Of a DNA stretch of 34,433 bases, positions 15,169 to 23,252 are shown piece by piece; positions within the stretch are counted from its first letter, which is position 1; the number at the start of each line of letters is the position of its first letter. The stretch spans positions 1-34,433 of the IMG/VR virus record IMGVR_UViG_3300025097_001755; one strand, 5' to 3'. The translations under genes and the position numbers were made by a program. The notes beneath the pieces are model-generated. The model searched no databases. It saw only the letters and a program-made list of their open reading frames with translations, and was not told where the DNA came from. The DNA is from a virus.

Positions 15169-16041
15169 CTAAGTTGAGATTTCTTTTTTAGGTGCTAGAT
15201 TGTAAGTGCGAGGTTTGTAAATTTCGTAGTAGGGCACAGCAACCCGATTGTCTGACGCCATGTAGCTGCGGTATTGGTCCCACTCTCTAATATCATAGAA
15301 CCAATCTAGTTCGTGTCTATTGCTCTTTTTCAGATTCAGCTTCTGAAACACGGTGGGTAGGTCGAAAAACCTGGCGGACCACCTTTCGTTGAGTGGACGC
15401 CTCTGGCTCGGTAGCGAGCCTGGTGAAGGGGGTAAATATTCCCTTGTGGTTATCTTGTTTATATTGCGGCGACATTGTAAATAGTCATCTCCTTTCATTG
15501 TAAAACTGATCGGGAGATCTTCTGTCACAGTCTTGTTGTTATATGTTAATGTAAAGTTTTTATTCGTGTCTTGGATCAGCGGTCTAAGTTTCCTCAAAAT
15601 ACGATAATCATATATAGACATTGGAAATGCTATGAAGTATTTTTCTGGCAGAATCCACCGGGAAATCTTATAAGACACAAACCATGACGAATATATCCCA
15701 TGTAATACTGACCAGCCATACGAATTTCGTTTGTCCAAGTCTTTTGGGTGTATTGGGACGTAATAAATAGGCACTTCTTTGCGTACATTCGAATAAAACT
15801 TGGTAAAATCTCGCTTATAGTAAACTGGATCATAAACCCACTCCCCAACTGCCTGCTTAATAATGGGAGCCAAATCGTTATTGGCTACGATCCATATTGT
15901 CTTGCAGCCGGCCATAGCACAGGACATCACAGCGTTTTGTATAGCCGTAAATCTAGGCTCCAAGAGCGTTAAAACGTCCGGGGTGATTGATTCGTAGTCA
16001 GTCTCAAGTTGAGCGACGGGGATAATTCCTGCTAGGTGCAT
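15169..16041 (-). CDS. Unknown protein, nucleotidyltransferase/GT-A-like N-terminus
   Basis: A 290-residue protein not firmly recognised. The start MHLAGIIPVAQLETDYESIT, then LLEPRFTAIQNAVMSCAMAG and CKTIWIVANNDLAPIIKQAV, resembles the nucleotide-binding half of sugar-1-phosphate nucleotidyltransferases and other GT-A enzymes: first strand and loop, a long helix, then a strand ending in a polar pair. RNSYGWSVLHGIYSS and YFIAFPMSIYDYRI could be the second half of the fold. The typical GxGTR loop is absent, so the function may differ. It overlaps the gene before it by 10 bases, and the two probably act as a pair. Sugar or nucleotide modification is a possible role, not demonstrated. Confidence 0.83.
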   Translation of the reverse strand: MHLAGIIPVAQLETDYESITPDVLTLLEPRFTAIQNAVMSCAMAGCKTIWIVANNDLAPIIKQAVGEWVYDPVYYKRDFTKFYSNVRKEVPIYYVPIHPKDLDKRNSYGWSVLHGIYSSWFVSYKISRWILPEKYFIAFPMSIYDYRILRKLRPLIQDTNKNFTLTYNNKTVTEDLPISFTMKGDDYLQCRRNINKITTREYLPPSPGSLPSQRRPLNERWSARFFDLPTVFQKLNLKKSNRHELDWFYDIREWDQYRSYMASDNRVAVPYYEIYKPRTYNLAPKKEIST

Positions 16042-16874
16042 TCTAAATAATCTAATATCTTCTTATATGGTGACGTACTTCTTGGTAAACATTGGAGGAG
16101 TTGTCTTGGATCCAATATAATATCTCTAGCGCCCTCTGGTACAATGACTTTTGCTTTTGTTGTGGACTCGCCAAGCGGTGCAGTCGAATGACCCAATCCT
16201 CTGGTGATACATGTTGTTCTAAATTTATAATGTTTTGGCTTTCCATTAGGTCCGAGTCCATTAAATTTCCCTTTCATCCCTCTTATTTCCATTTCGCTTA
16301 CGGCTTTAAACCGCGCCATCGTTTCCGAAAAATCAAAGTCTTCTAATTCTTCCGGAGTCAAAAGCGAAACAACGCATGCATCTTTTACGGGTGTCTTGCC
16401 ATCAATCCTATCGGAAGAGTAGAACCAGATCTCTTTTACAAAATCATCGCCAGTCTCGATGTGATCGATGTCGTGCTTCCCTCCCCTATTGAATGCAATC
16501 CAATCATAGCATATTGTTTTTGTGTTGTCAAGCTCTATTTTTGGCAGACCGCTTGCATTATCATCACCAAAGTAATAACATTCGTCAAACTCCACATCAA
16601 TCAGTTTGGCGTATGCGTCTGAAAAGGTTATGGTATTTTCGCCACCATATCGAAGACTCTTACACCGATCTGACAAGGGTGCGTGGCCGTGTATGGAGAG
16701 CAGAAAGACAAGTCGTTCCCATAATATATTCTTCGGGACACCCACAATCTTTGTTTCGGTGTGGGTTTTTAAGCTCTGTGTGAGAGGTGGCACTTTTAAG
16801 CATGTGAGATCAAGGGACGGATCCAAGTGATCAAACCTAAAAGGCTTGTGCGGAGTGCTATAAAAGACTGGCAT
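16032..16874 (-). CDS. Unknown protein, probably with a longer N-terminus lacking a normal start
   Basis: From the ATG at 16874 this gives 280 residues (MPVFYSTPHKPFRFDHLD...). No ribosome site precedes that ATG. The same frame stays open back to 16967, and the added residues EQIVVGSSLEALLYAFIHE read like the first strand, phosphate loop and helix of a Rossmann-type fold that would run straight into MPVFYS. The extension has no ATG, GTG or TTG, so the start is ATA (16946), ATT (16925) or CTG (16898), or the true start has been lost. Later features (ICYDWIAFNRGGKHDIDHIE, WFYSSDRIDGKTPVKDACVV) fit no family I know. It overlaps the nucleotidyltransferase-like gene at 15169-16041 by 10 bases and likely shares its pathway. 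Confidence 0.78.
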   Translation of the reverse strand: MPVFYSTPHKPFRFDHLDPSLDLTCLKVPPLTQSLKTHTETKIVGVPKNILWERLVFLLSIHGHAPLSDRCKSLRYGGENTITFSDAYAKLIDVEFDECYYFGDDNASGLPKIELDNTKTICYDWIAFNRGGKHDIDHIETGDDFVKEIWFYSSDRIDGKTPVKDACVVSLLTPEELEDFDFSETMARFKAVSEMEIRGMKGKFNGLGPNGKPKHYKFRTTCITRGLGHSTAPLGESTTKAKVIVPEGARDIILDPRQLLQCLPRSTSPYKKILDYLECT

Positions 16875-16967
16875 TTCGTGTATAAATGCATATAGCAGCG
16901 CTTCTAGAGAACTACCGACTACAATTTGTTCAAAATGGACAGCTATAGCTCCCCCTAACTTGCCGAT
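16875..16967 (-). other. Open, coding-like 5' extension of the 16032-16874 gene
   Basis: Thirty-one sense codons in frame with the gene that follows, bounded upstream by a TGA at 16968-16970. The translated part from 16931 on is strongly protein-like (EQIVVGSSLEALLYAFIHE). An AGGGGGAG purine run (about 16950-16957) could serve as ribosome site, with ATA at 16946 as the nearest in-frame weak start. This is the longest stretch without an ordinary gene call in the window; no promoter or hairpin is evident in it. Confidence 0.6.
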
Positions 16968-16970
16968 TCA

Positions 16971-17888
16971 TTATTCTTCTTCGGATTCTTCGAGTTCTGC
17001 GAGGAGTGTCTTGAGGTCGAGGCCGGCACAATCAATTTTCTTCTTACTAACATGATAGTGGCTCACAAAACCATTGAAGTTTCCATAGAGAGCATCTTGA
17101 CAATATTTAGTAGAGGTTACACCAGTTTGACTAAGCGGTGTTTTGTATTCTACGCCAGCGGCGTTGTGAACCGCCTGCCACAAGGCTTTGGCTGCCTCTA
17201 TTTGAGCGGGGTAAAACCCAAGAAAACTTTCAAGCTTTTCAGAATGAACCCATGCGTTATCAATTATTGGGCGATCACCAAAACCATGTTCGGTATACCA
17301 AGACTGAAATTTAGGATAGTAGGCGTTCGATATCTCTACGCCCACGGAGGCTCGATTAGATCTAGAGTGCCCAGCATGCCATGCACCATGTTGCATATCA
17401 AGAGTTTGATAAATCGTGCCATCGTTGTCGATTAGGAAATGAACTGAAATGCCTCTTCTGTTTAATACGCTCGCACAGGACGTTGAATTGAGACAGACAT
17501 CCCAGTGATTCACAAACAATCGAATATTCCGCTTTGGGCGCCCAGTGTAATCATAATATGTGCCCGGGTTTGCCTTTAAGCCATCGGGCTCCGACCACAA
17601 CACCACTTTGTCCCACTTAATAGGGTAAAAGTTGCCTTGATAGACAATAAAATTAGAATAATTTAACGGACACGGTTCGTGATAGTGAATCTGTGCTTGT
17701 CTTTCCGTCCAGATTCTACGGAACGTCATTGGACCGCACAACCCATCAACCGAAATATTTCGCGCTTTCTGCCATTTTTTAATAGCTCTCACGAGATTTT
17801 CGTCATAATACTTTTCACCAAACCAGGATGGTTCCCAACCTAATTTTGCTGCTGATGATTGATTATAAAAGCTCTTGTCAATTGTCAT
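16971..17888 (-). CDS. Endolysin: N-acetylmuramoyl-L-alanine amidase with peptidoglycan-binding domain
   Basis: A 305-residue cell-wall hydrolase cutting the amide bond between muramic acid and L-alanine. Residues about 29-62 (ENLVRAIKKWQKARNISVDG then LCGPMTFRRIW) form an N-terminal PG_binding_1-type domain. The Amidase_2 domain follows: zinc ligands His128 in LFVNHWDVC, and His279 and Cys287 in SHYHVSKKKIDCAGL, with the same 8-residue spacing as T7 lysozyme His122/Cys130; WHAGHSRSNRASVGVEISN (170-188) is the classic core. No signal peptide is seen, so release would need a holin, not identified here. The acidic tail is ELEESEEE. The gene starts 19 bases after the GroES-like gene, with a GGGGGA purine run upstream. 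Confidence 0.95.
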   Translation of the reverse strand: MTIDKSFYNQSSAAKLGWEPSWFGEKYYDENLVRAIKKWQKARNISVDGLCGPMTFRRIWTERQAQIHYHEPCPLNYSNFIVYQGNFYPIKWDKVVLWSEPDGLKANPGTYYDYTGRPKRNIRLFVNHWDVCLNSTSCASVLNRRGISVHFLIDNDGTIYQTLDMQHGAWHAGHSRSNRASVGVEISNAYYPKFQSWYTEHGFGDRPIIDNAWVHSEKLESFLGFYPAQIEAAKALWQAVHNAAGVEYKTPLSQTGVTSTKYCQDALYGNFNGFVSHYHVSKKKIDCAGLDLKTLLAELEESEEE

Positions 17889-17907
17889 ATGGGCGAATTC
17901 CCCCGAA

Positions 17908-18189
17908 TTATGTAACAGTAATTCCTATTATGTAATTATCTTGAATTACAGTAAATAGCTTGCTGTCCACATTAATTTCCTCGATCATGGACTTATCTAC
18001 AATCACACTGGCGCCAGATGATAGCCTCTCTGAGAACCTCACATCGTCTGCCCATGATACCACGTGGGCTGATACAAACTTGTCGTCATGAATCTTAAAA
18101 TCATCCGGAAGGACAACGCCGCTTTCTGTCTTGTTCTCGCTTTCGTCCTCTATCACAATGTGGACATATCTATTGACTGGTTGAAACAT
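17908..18189 (-). CDS. GroES-like co-chaperonin
   Basis: A 93-residue protein with the layout of GroES/T4 gp31: FQPVNRYVHIVIEDESENKT, then ESGVVLPDDFK at the place of the mobile loop (GroES KSAGGIVL), FVSAHVVSWADDV like GroES RGEVLAVG, GASVIVDKSM like GDIVIFND, and the C-terminal YIIGITV like DILAIVE. Length fits (GroES 97). It would cap the GroEL ring, possibly the phage chaperonin starting at 642. The ATG at 18189 is preferred over the one at 18192 because AGGAG lies five bases ahead of it; the stop TGA of the reductase gene shares one base with it. Sequence identity to GroES is low, so the call rests on pattern order. Confidence 0.82.
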   Translation of the reverse strand: MFQPVNRYVHIVIEDESENKTESGVVLPDDFKIHDDKFVSAHVVSWADDVRFSERLSSGASVIVDKSMIEEINVDSKLFTVIQDNYIIGITVT

Positions 18190-20180
18190 CATTTCTCCTG
18201 GGGTTTATCGAATTGGATTTCACAACTATCGTTGGTGCAAAATTTAGTGCCGGCGCCTGACTCCTGAACGTTGGCGCGCTGGATAGGGGTAATGTTCTTA
18301 ATCAGCTTATTATAAGCTTTTTCAGTAATCGACTCATAGGGAGCCTGTTTATAACCTGTATCTTTGTAACGCAAAAAAGAAACAGCTTTTAGGCGAGTCT
18401 CGTACATTTCAAGAGCGCTCTTAAGTTGTTCAGCCTCTTCATCTTTAAAGGTCACTGTAATAGATACAGAATTGTCTGCCCAGTAATGTTGATATTGTGC
18501 AGCCATCTCCAGCTGTTCCCACATCGAAACCGTCTTTTTGCTTCTTGAAAAATGAGGCTCACATACAGGAAATTCGATGCAGTATGTATTTGGAGAATAG
18601 GCATCATCTTCTATCTTATATCCAGCCTCTCTAAGTGGCTCAACTAGTCCGTTGTCTTTGGAGAAACGAATTCGCCGGATGTAGTACTCACTCTCTGGGA
18701 AGTGGATTCCGGGTGTAGAGCCGTTAAGCAACGACACTGTGCCAGATGGCTTAATTGACGTCATCCTTACAGACTTGGGAATACAAAGCCAGTTGGAATA
18801 TTCTTCATCTAGAGCCTTAATGTGGCTATAGGCATTATCGCACCAGTCAAGCATGGCGCGGCGACCGAATTTGTTAAACGCTTGAACTACGCCAGATTGA
18901 GAAAGTCCGATCCGGCGATTCTTCAACATCTTGGCGTTAGTCTCTGGCCAATGTGTGTTCGATAGCGTAATAGTCTTTCCATACAAGTATGCAATCTTTA
19001 AGGTCTTCAAATAGTCTTCATAGTCGTCGTGCTTGGCAGGAAAAGTCTCAACTAGGCAGCAAAGCTCTGCGTCTTCCAATTGCTGTTCTACGCAAGGGTT
19101 AAAGCCAGCAACGTTGACATCATCATATTTCAGCCCATCTTTAAAACGACCATGTGTGCGGGCGTTGTTCAGCCAAATATAGCCGGGCTCTCCATTCTTC
19201 TGTGATTGTTCTGCGTGCCATGTATAGTCCATGCCTACCTCCGCATTGAAGGAATTGTTTGAACCCCAGCGGTGATGATATAGCTTCTCTTGGTCGTTCT
19301 TCATTTGAAGATATTCTTTGTCTCGGTGGTGACCCATTGCTAATGCCGCAGATCGGCGAACATTACCAGCCACCACACACCGACCGATAAGATTCTCTGT
19401 GTCTACAATATCAACCGAACTGATGGGTTCGCCAATCTTGGCTGAAAAGAGTGCTGTAAGGTTGTCGTGTAGCTCCTTCAAGGGACCATAACCGCTAGAT
19501 GTTCCACCAAACCCTCTAATAAGAGCGCCCTCGGGACGAATAGCAGAGTAGTCAAACTTGGGTACCTTATCGCCAAAGAAGAAGCCATCAAGAAGCATGT
19601 GAACCGAGTTGACCCAGCCCTCGCGAGAGTCATCAATAATGTGGGTGTCGTTGGTGTATTCGGGTTCTCGAATAGTAACAGTGCTTGTACCCTCGGTATC
19701 AAAACCCACGCCGATTCCCAGCATTAGCGCATCCATCATCCACGCAAAAAGATATCCACCTTTCGTAGAAAGATCACGAGTGGAGCGGAAAGCACAATTG
19801 AAAAGACCAGCAGCAGTGCGCTCTTCAACGAATTTGGTACCCATCATCCACAGTCCGCGGCCCGGGGGAGTCCACTTGAGAGCGAAAAGCCGATCAAAGG
19901 CGTCTTTTGCAGTAGCCTGTGCTTTGGCGTCGTTCCACTCCAGTCCAAGCATGAAAACGTGCTGCTTTTGCATGTTAAACATACCCTCGATAACGCGCCG
20001 ACAGGTCTGCCACCACTCTTCGGTGCCAGGGGTCCCAGCATTGAACTCGCTTAATCGGCGGGCATAAGTACGCTTAAAAGTAACATAACCGACAGGTCCC
20101 CAAGGCACATCTGCAGATTTATAAGGTTCGATAAACGTGTCCGATAATCTAAACCGACGGATGTTTTCAAGTGTTCTCAT
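18189..20180 (-). CDS. nrdJ: Adenosylcobalamin-dependent (class II) ribonucleotide reductase
   Basis: A 663-residue monomer-type class II reductase that makes deoxyribonucleotides using coenzyme B12, independent of oxygen. Residues matching the Lactobacillus leichmannii enzyme are Cys129 in LFNCAFRST (Cys119), thiyl Cys363 and Glu365 in FNPCVEQ (Cys408, Glu410), and Cys374 in ELCCLVETFP (Cys419), the last at the same 11-residue spacing. IKPSGTVSLLNGSTPGIHFP is the phosphate-binding region. The C-terminal CTNDSCEI provides the swinging redox pair, likely reduced by the phage thioredoxin. The protein is shorter than the Lactobacillus enzyme (739). It begins two bases after the helicase stop and overlaps the GroES-like gene. 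Confidence 0.97.
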   Translation of the reverse strand: MRTLENIRRFRLSDTFIEPYKSADVPWGPVGYVTFKRTYARRLSEFNAGTPGTEEWWQTCRRVIEGMFNMQKQHVFMLGLEWNDAKAQATAKDAFDRLFALKWTPPGRGLWMMGTKFVEERTAAGLFNCAFRSTRDLSTKGGYLFAWMMDALMLGIGVGFDTEGTSTVTIREPEYTNDTHIIDDSREGWVNSVHMLLDGFFFGDKVPKFDYSAIRPEGALIRGFGGTSSGYGPLKELHDNLTALFSAKIGEPISSVDIVDTENLIGRCVVAGNVRRSAALAMGHHRDKEYLQMKNDQEKLYHHRWGSNNSFNAEVGMDYTWHAEQSQKNGEPGYIWLNNARTHGRFKDGLKYDDVNVAGFNPCVEQQLEDAELCCLVETFPAKHDDYEDYLKTLKIAYLYGKTITLSNTHWPETNAKMLKNRRIGLSQSGVVQAFNKFGRRAMLDWCDNAYSHIKALDEEYSNWLCIPKSVRMTSIKPSGTVSLLNGSTPGIHFPESEYYIRRIRFSKDNGLVEPLREAGYKIEDDAYSPNTYCIEFPVCEPHFSRSKKTVSMWEQLEMAAQYQHYWADNSVSITVTFKDEEAEQLKSALEMYETRLKAVSFLRYKDTGYKQAPYESITEKAYNKLIKNITPIQRANVQESGAGTKFCTNDSCEIQFDKPQEK

Positions 20181-20181
20181 A

Positions 20182-21564
20182 TTAGCGTTTTCCTTTTAAT
20201 TTGTTGTATTTGTCTTTCAGTAACTGCTGCTGCATTCGTGGTCCAAGTACCGGCGGACCTGTTCTCACCGTGTTTCCATTTACAGTACTAACTGTCTGGG
20301 GCGGCAAGACCTTAATCGAAACGTTCGAAGTGTCCATAAAGATATTATACACCATTCCGTCCGGTCCGTTTCTATTTTTTGCAATAAACATCTTGCCAAG
20401 ATTGTTTTGCTTATCTTCGATAGTTCGCGAAATAGAAAAGATAAAGTCAGCCACGAAGCACTTGTTAAATGCTTCGGATATTTGCTCCATTGTGATTACT
20501 TCTGCATTCAGTCCCGATCTGTTAGTTTGAGAGGCTGTCCATACCGGACATTGGCATTCAGTTGAAATGGCTCTCAACTCTTCATAAATAGATTCCAATT
20601 CGCTTCTTTTCTCTTTTCTTATTACAGTCGGCCTTAAAAGGTCCGCATAGTCCACAATAATCATTCCGGGCTTTATACCTCGCTTTATAAGCTTGGCGAT
20701 ATGCGCTTTAATAGTCGCAGTCGAAGCCGATTTTGTCGGATATTCCTTGACGATCAACGTTCCGTCTAAATCTTTAATTTCGTCGTATACTTCTTCTTTA
20801 AAATTTATGATATCTGAAAGTGGGTATCCTGTAATACAACTGTCATATCGAGTAGCGATGATAGTGTCTTGAAGCTCCATTGTATAATGAATTACTGTCT
20901 TTCCCTCTTTGATTGCTTGGGCGCCTAGATGTACGAGTACCATGCTCTTTCCGGCGCCTGTTGGCGCAACCACCACTCCAAGCTCGCTTTTTCCCAAGCC
21001 TCCTCCGCAGATCTGATCGACCTCTTTCCAGCCTGTCGTGCAAGGTCGGCGATATCGGGGCACAAAACGAGCTTCAAAATCAGCCATATAGTCATAGCCG
21101 AAGTTGTTCTCGGATCCCAACTTTAAAGCGTCATTAATGACTGTTGAGATCTCATCAAAAGAACAATTTTGAAGGAGCCCAACCGACTTTAGCATTGCTT
21201 CTTTTAGATTTTGCTTTCGACAGAAGTCAATAGAAGTTTCTTTAATGAACTCTACATCGGTCAGTTCTCGATTGTGAATGCGCAGGAAATATTCGCGCAC
21301 CTGACGTTGAAGGACCTCTTCTTCTTCATCTAATTCAGTTTTAAGAATGGTGGCGATCGCTTCCACCGAGGGGTGGCGACTATACTTATCGCGGTAGTCT
21401 GTGATCTTGCGCAAGAAGATCCTAAGATAGTCCAACTCTAGGAAGTCCCCATTTAACACTTCCGTAATTTGATCAGCGAATGGTCGATCTTCATAGATCA
21501 GCTGGACGAGGCCTTCTTGGAAGGATTTCCCATACCTTCCAAAGCCTGCTTCTTGTGTTGTCAT
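20182..21564 (-). CDS. Replicative DNA helicase, DnaB type
   Basis: A 460-residue hexameric 5'-3' replication-fork helicase. The N-terminal domain (to about 150) is helical; the RecA-like motor has CTTGWKEVDQICGGGLGKSE, Walker A APTGAGKSM (about 200-208), HYTMEL (H1a type), Walker B GMIIVDYADLL, and TASQTNRSGLNAEVITMEQISEAF (H3/Q motif) followed by KNRNGPDG near the arginine finger. The order and length match DnaB/gp41-like proteins. I use the ATG at 21564 because GAGG lies six bases before it; a TTG at 21567 is directly adjacent. It has its own promoter, and the reductase gene follows two bases after its stop. Confidence 0.95.
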   Translation of the reverse strand: MTTQEAGFGRYGKSFQEGLVQLIYEDRPFADQITEVLNGDFLELDYLRIFLRKITDYRDKYSRHPSVEAIATILKTELDEEEEVLQRQVREYFLRIHNRELTDVEFIKETSIDFCRKQNLKEAMLKSVGLLQNCSFDEISTVINDALKLGSENNFGYDYMADFEARFVPRYRRPCTTGWKEVDQICGGGLGKSELGVVVAPTGAGKSMVLVHLGAQAIKEGKTVIHYTMELQDTIIATRYDSCITGYPLSDIINFKEEVYDEIKDLDGTLIVKEYPTKSASTATIKAHIAKLIKRGIKPGMIIVDYADLLRPTVIRKEKRSELESIYEELRAISTECQCPVWTASQTNRSGLNAEVITMEQISEAFNKCFVADFIFSISRTIEDKQNNLGKMFIAKNRNGPDGMVYNIFMDTSNVSIKVLPPQTVSTVNGNTVRTGPPVLGPRMQQQLLKDKYNKLKGKR

Positions 21565-21585
21565 CAATGCCCTCTCTTTATAATA

Positions 21586-21613
21586 AGTATAACTGATTTG
21601 TCCGAAATGTCAA
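21586..21613 (-). promoter_or_regulatory. Sigma-70 promoter of the helicase-reductase operon
   Basis: A perfect TTGACA (21613-21608), 16 bases and TATACT (21591-21586). Start expected near 21579, giving a very short leader before the helicase ATG at 21564. It should drive helicase, reductase, GroES-like protein and endolysin, with no terminator seen between them. Confidence 0.8.
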
Positions 21614-21646
21614 GTCAAAACTTAAAGTTTTTGCCCGCTAGCGATA

Positions 21647-22609
21647 TTAGTTTTCGTTCACAATTCGGTTTAAGTTTACCCTTAAGTCTTCCCAGTTCAG
21701 TTCGCCGAAACCGTCTTCCCTCATCATCCCTATGATTTCTGTACGGTTAAGTCCAAATTCAAAATTCTCAACGCCTTGTGTTACTATGTTTTTCGATTGA
21801 ATCGACATTACAGGAGAATATAGTTGCATCATTTTATAGTTGTGTTCGATAAGCTCCCTATTCTCTGCCACATTGCTATAAAACTTCAACTTGTTCTTCT
21901 CCAATTTGAGTTCACAGTGATCCATTACGTTGTCGATAGTGTGCGTGTCGCTCTCTGCCAGAAAACCGATGCGCTTGGCCACCGTGGCAAACCCGGCGCC
22001 CTTAACGCCCGGAAGATTGTCGGATGCATCGCCAATAATGGCTCTAGCAAGTGCCATATTAGTCGGATGAACACCTGTTTGCTCTACAATGCGACTAGTG
22101 TTGAGGACTTCATCTTTGGTGGGGCGCCAAAGGACAGTCTCATCGTCACATAACTGCATAAAGTCTTTATCGTTGGAAACAATGATCTTTTGCCAGCCTT
22201 TGTAATAAGACATCTGGGTTGCATAAGAAATAACGTCGTCTGCTTCGATCTCTGGAAGCATAAACTGGATAATAGGCATCTCGTTCAAGTATTCAATAAT
22301 TCGAGATTGTTGCCAAATTTTGTTCTGTAGCTCTTCGTTATCCGTAAGATTGTGAAAGGCGCGATTAAGCCGGATTGGCTTGCGGCCGGCCTTATAGTTC
22401 TTGTCCATAATCTTGCGTTTGGCGGATCCGTTTGGTCCGTCCCACACAATCATAATTTGATCGGGCTTTGTCATCCTCACAAGCTTTTGAAGGATTTTAA
22501 TAAAGCCTTTTAGTCCGCCGATGGGTTGTCCATGGGTTGACAGGGATGGATCTACAATATACGCCCTTAAATAAGCGTTTAGTGCGTCAACAATTAATAG
22601 TCGTTTCAT
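21647..22609 (-). CDS. 5'-3' exonuclease / flap endonuclease (T5-exo/PolA-N type)
   Basis: A 320-residue structure-specific nuclease that removes RNA primers and flaps. Acidic metal-binding residues are in the usual order: LLIVDALNAYLRAY, IMIVWDGPNGSAKRK, LPEIEADDVISYAT, IIVSNDKDFMQLC, and AIIGDASDNLPGVKGAGFAT (helix-hairpin-helix DNA clamp). I chose the ATG at 22609 because GGAG sits five bases before it and family proteins begin at this point. The frame is open to an ATG at 22702, adding 31 residues (MITQTQPTKPIKAPNPVLLL...) with GAGGG farther from that start, so a longer form is possible. The short PolA at 27957 has no such domain, so this protein supplies it separately. Confidence 0.93.
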   Translation of the reverse strand: MKRLLIVDALNAYLRAYIVDPSLSTHGQPIGGLKGFIKILQKLVRMTKPDQIMIVWDGPNGSAKRKIMDKNYKAGRKPIRLNRAFHNLTDNEELQNKIWQQSRIIEYLNEMPIIQFMLPEIEADDVISYATQMSYYKGWQKIIVSNDKDFMQLCDDETVLWRPTKDEVLNTSRIVEQTGVHPTNMALARAIIGDASDNLPGVKGAGFATVAKRIGFLAESDTHTIDNVMDHCELKLEKNKLKFYSNVAENRELIEHNYKMMQLYSPVMSIQSKNIVTQGVENFEFGLNRTEIIGMMREDGFGELNWEDLRVNLNRIVNEN

Positions 22610-22741
22610 TTGGTCTCCGCCAATTGGGTATTTATGTTTTCCAAGCAATAATACTGGGTTTGGTGCTTTGATGGGTTTAGTAGGTTGTGTTTGTGTTATC
22701 ATTTTTTTGTATCCCTCTGGCGATGCCTGTACAAGTGGTGT

Positions 22742-23194
22742 TCATAGTCTGTAGCTTCCTGCTATTTTATTGTTAATGGTGTAGACGACTCTGCGAATTC
22801 CCACGTGCCGAAGAGCAGATTCGCACATAGGACAGGGTTTTGACATTTTGAAATCACCTTTCTTGCCAACACGAGCCACATATATGTCTGCCCCTTCCGT
22901 CTTGCGACGGTCAATTCCTAGGATACTCCCAAGTTCTGCGTGAACTGTGGAATGTCCTGGCTGGATGTCACCCTTGCGAAAACGACGACCAAAAGAACAA
23001 AAGTTGTTTTTGTTCTTCGATACGTTGATTACAGATGCTCCTCTTGCCAAGACTGCTCCATGACGGGGGCCGTCGAAAGCGGATTGTTGAGCAACACGAC
23101 GTGCCAGATCCATGTACCGCCCAACTCGACCCCTATAAGTGTGGTGCTTGTCAGCCGATGTCGAGTACTTGTACTCTTCGCCCAATAAAGACAA
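22742..23194 (-). CDS. Zinc-dependent cytidine/dCMP deaminase-family protein
   Basis: A 150-residue member of the cytidine-deaminase fold. Zinc ligands and proton shuttle are seen in TVHAELGSILG (HAE) and SKPCPMCESALRHVGIRRVV (PCxxC), spaced as in dCMP and nucleic-acid deaminases. HGAVLARGASVINVSKNKNN matches the central strand region. Substrate is unsettled: dCMP deamination would feed dTTP synthesis with dUTPase, but the basic N-terminus would also permit a nucleic-acid substrate. The start is TTG at 23194 with GGGAGG five bases ahead; a nearby ATG is out of frame. It has its own promoter with an operator-like palindrome, and is followed by the exonuclease gene. Confidence 0.92.
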   Translation of the reverse strand: MSLLGEEYKYSTSADKHHTYRGRVGRYMDLARRVAQQSAFDGPRHGAVLARGASVINVSKNKNNFCSFGRRFRKGDIQPGHSTVHAELGSILGIDRRKTEGADIYVARVGKKGDFKMSKPCPMCESALRHVGIRRVVYTINNKIAGSYRL

Positions 23195-23198
23195 GAAT

Positions 23199-23234
23199 GC
23201 CTCCCATATTTATAGTATACTAAATTTGGGAGGC
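23199..23234 (-). promoter_or_regulatory. Operator-like inverted repeat around the deaminase -10 box
   Basis: GCCTCCCA (23199-23206) and TGGGAGGC (23227-23234) form a perfect 8-base inverted repeat with a 20-base spacer. The centre spans the -10 box TATACT, and one arm contains the ribosome site. Only one arm would be transcribed (start near 23207), so RNA hairpin action is unlikely and binding of a dimeric repressor on DNA is more likely. Confidence 0.6.
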
Positions 23235-23242
23235 AATGTCAA
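23214..23242 (-). promoter_or_regulatory. Strong sigma-70 promoter of the deaminase gene
   Basis: TTGACA (23242-23237), 17 bases and TATACT (23219-23214). It lies 11 bases beyond the stop of the lipoprotein gene. Predicted start near 23207 gives a leader of about 13 bases that still holds the GGGAGG ribosome site for the TTG start. Confidence 0.85.
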
Positions 23243-23252
23243 GTACTTTTTT

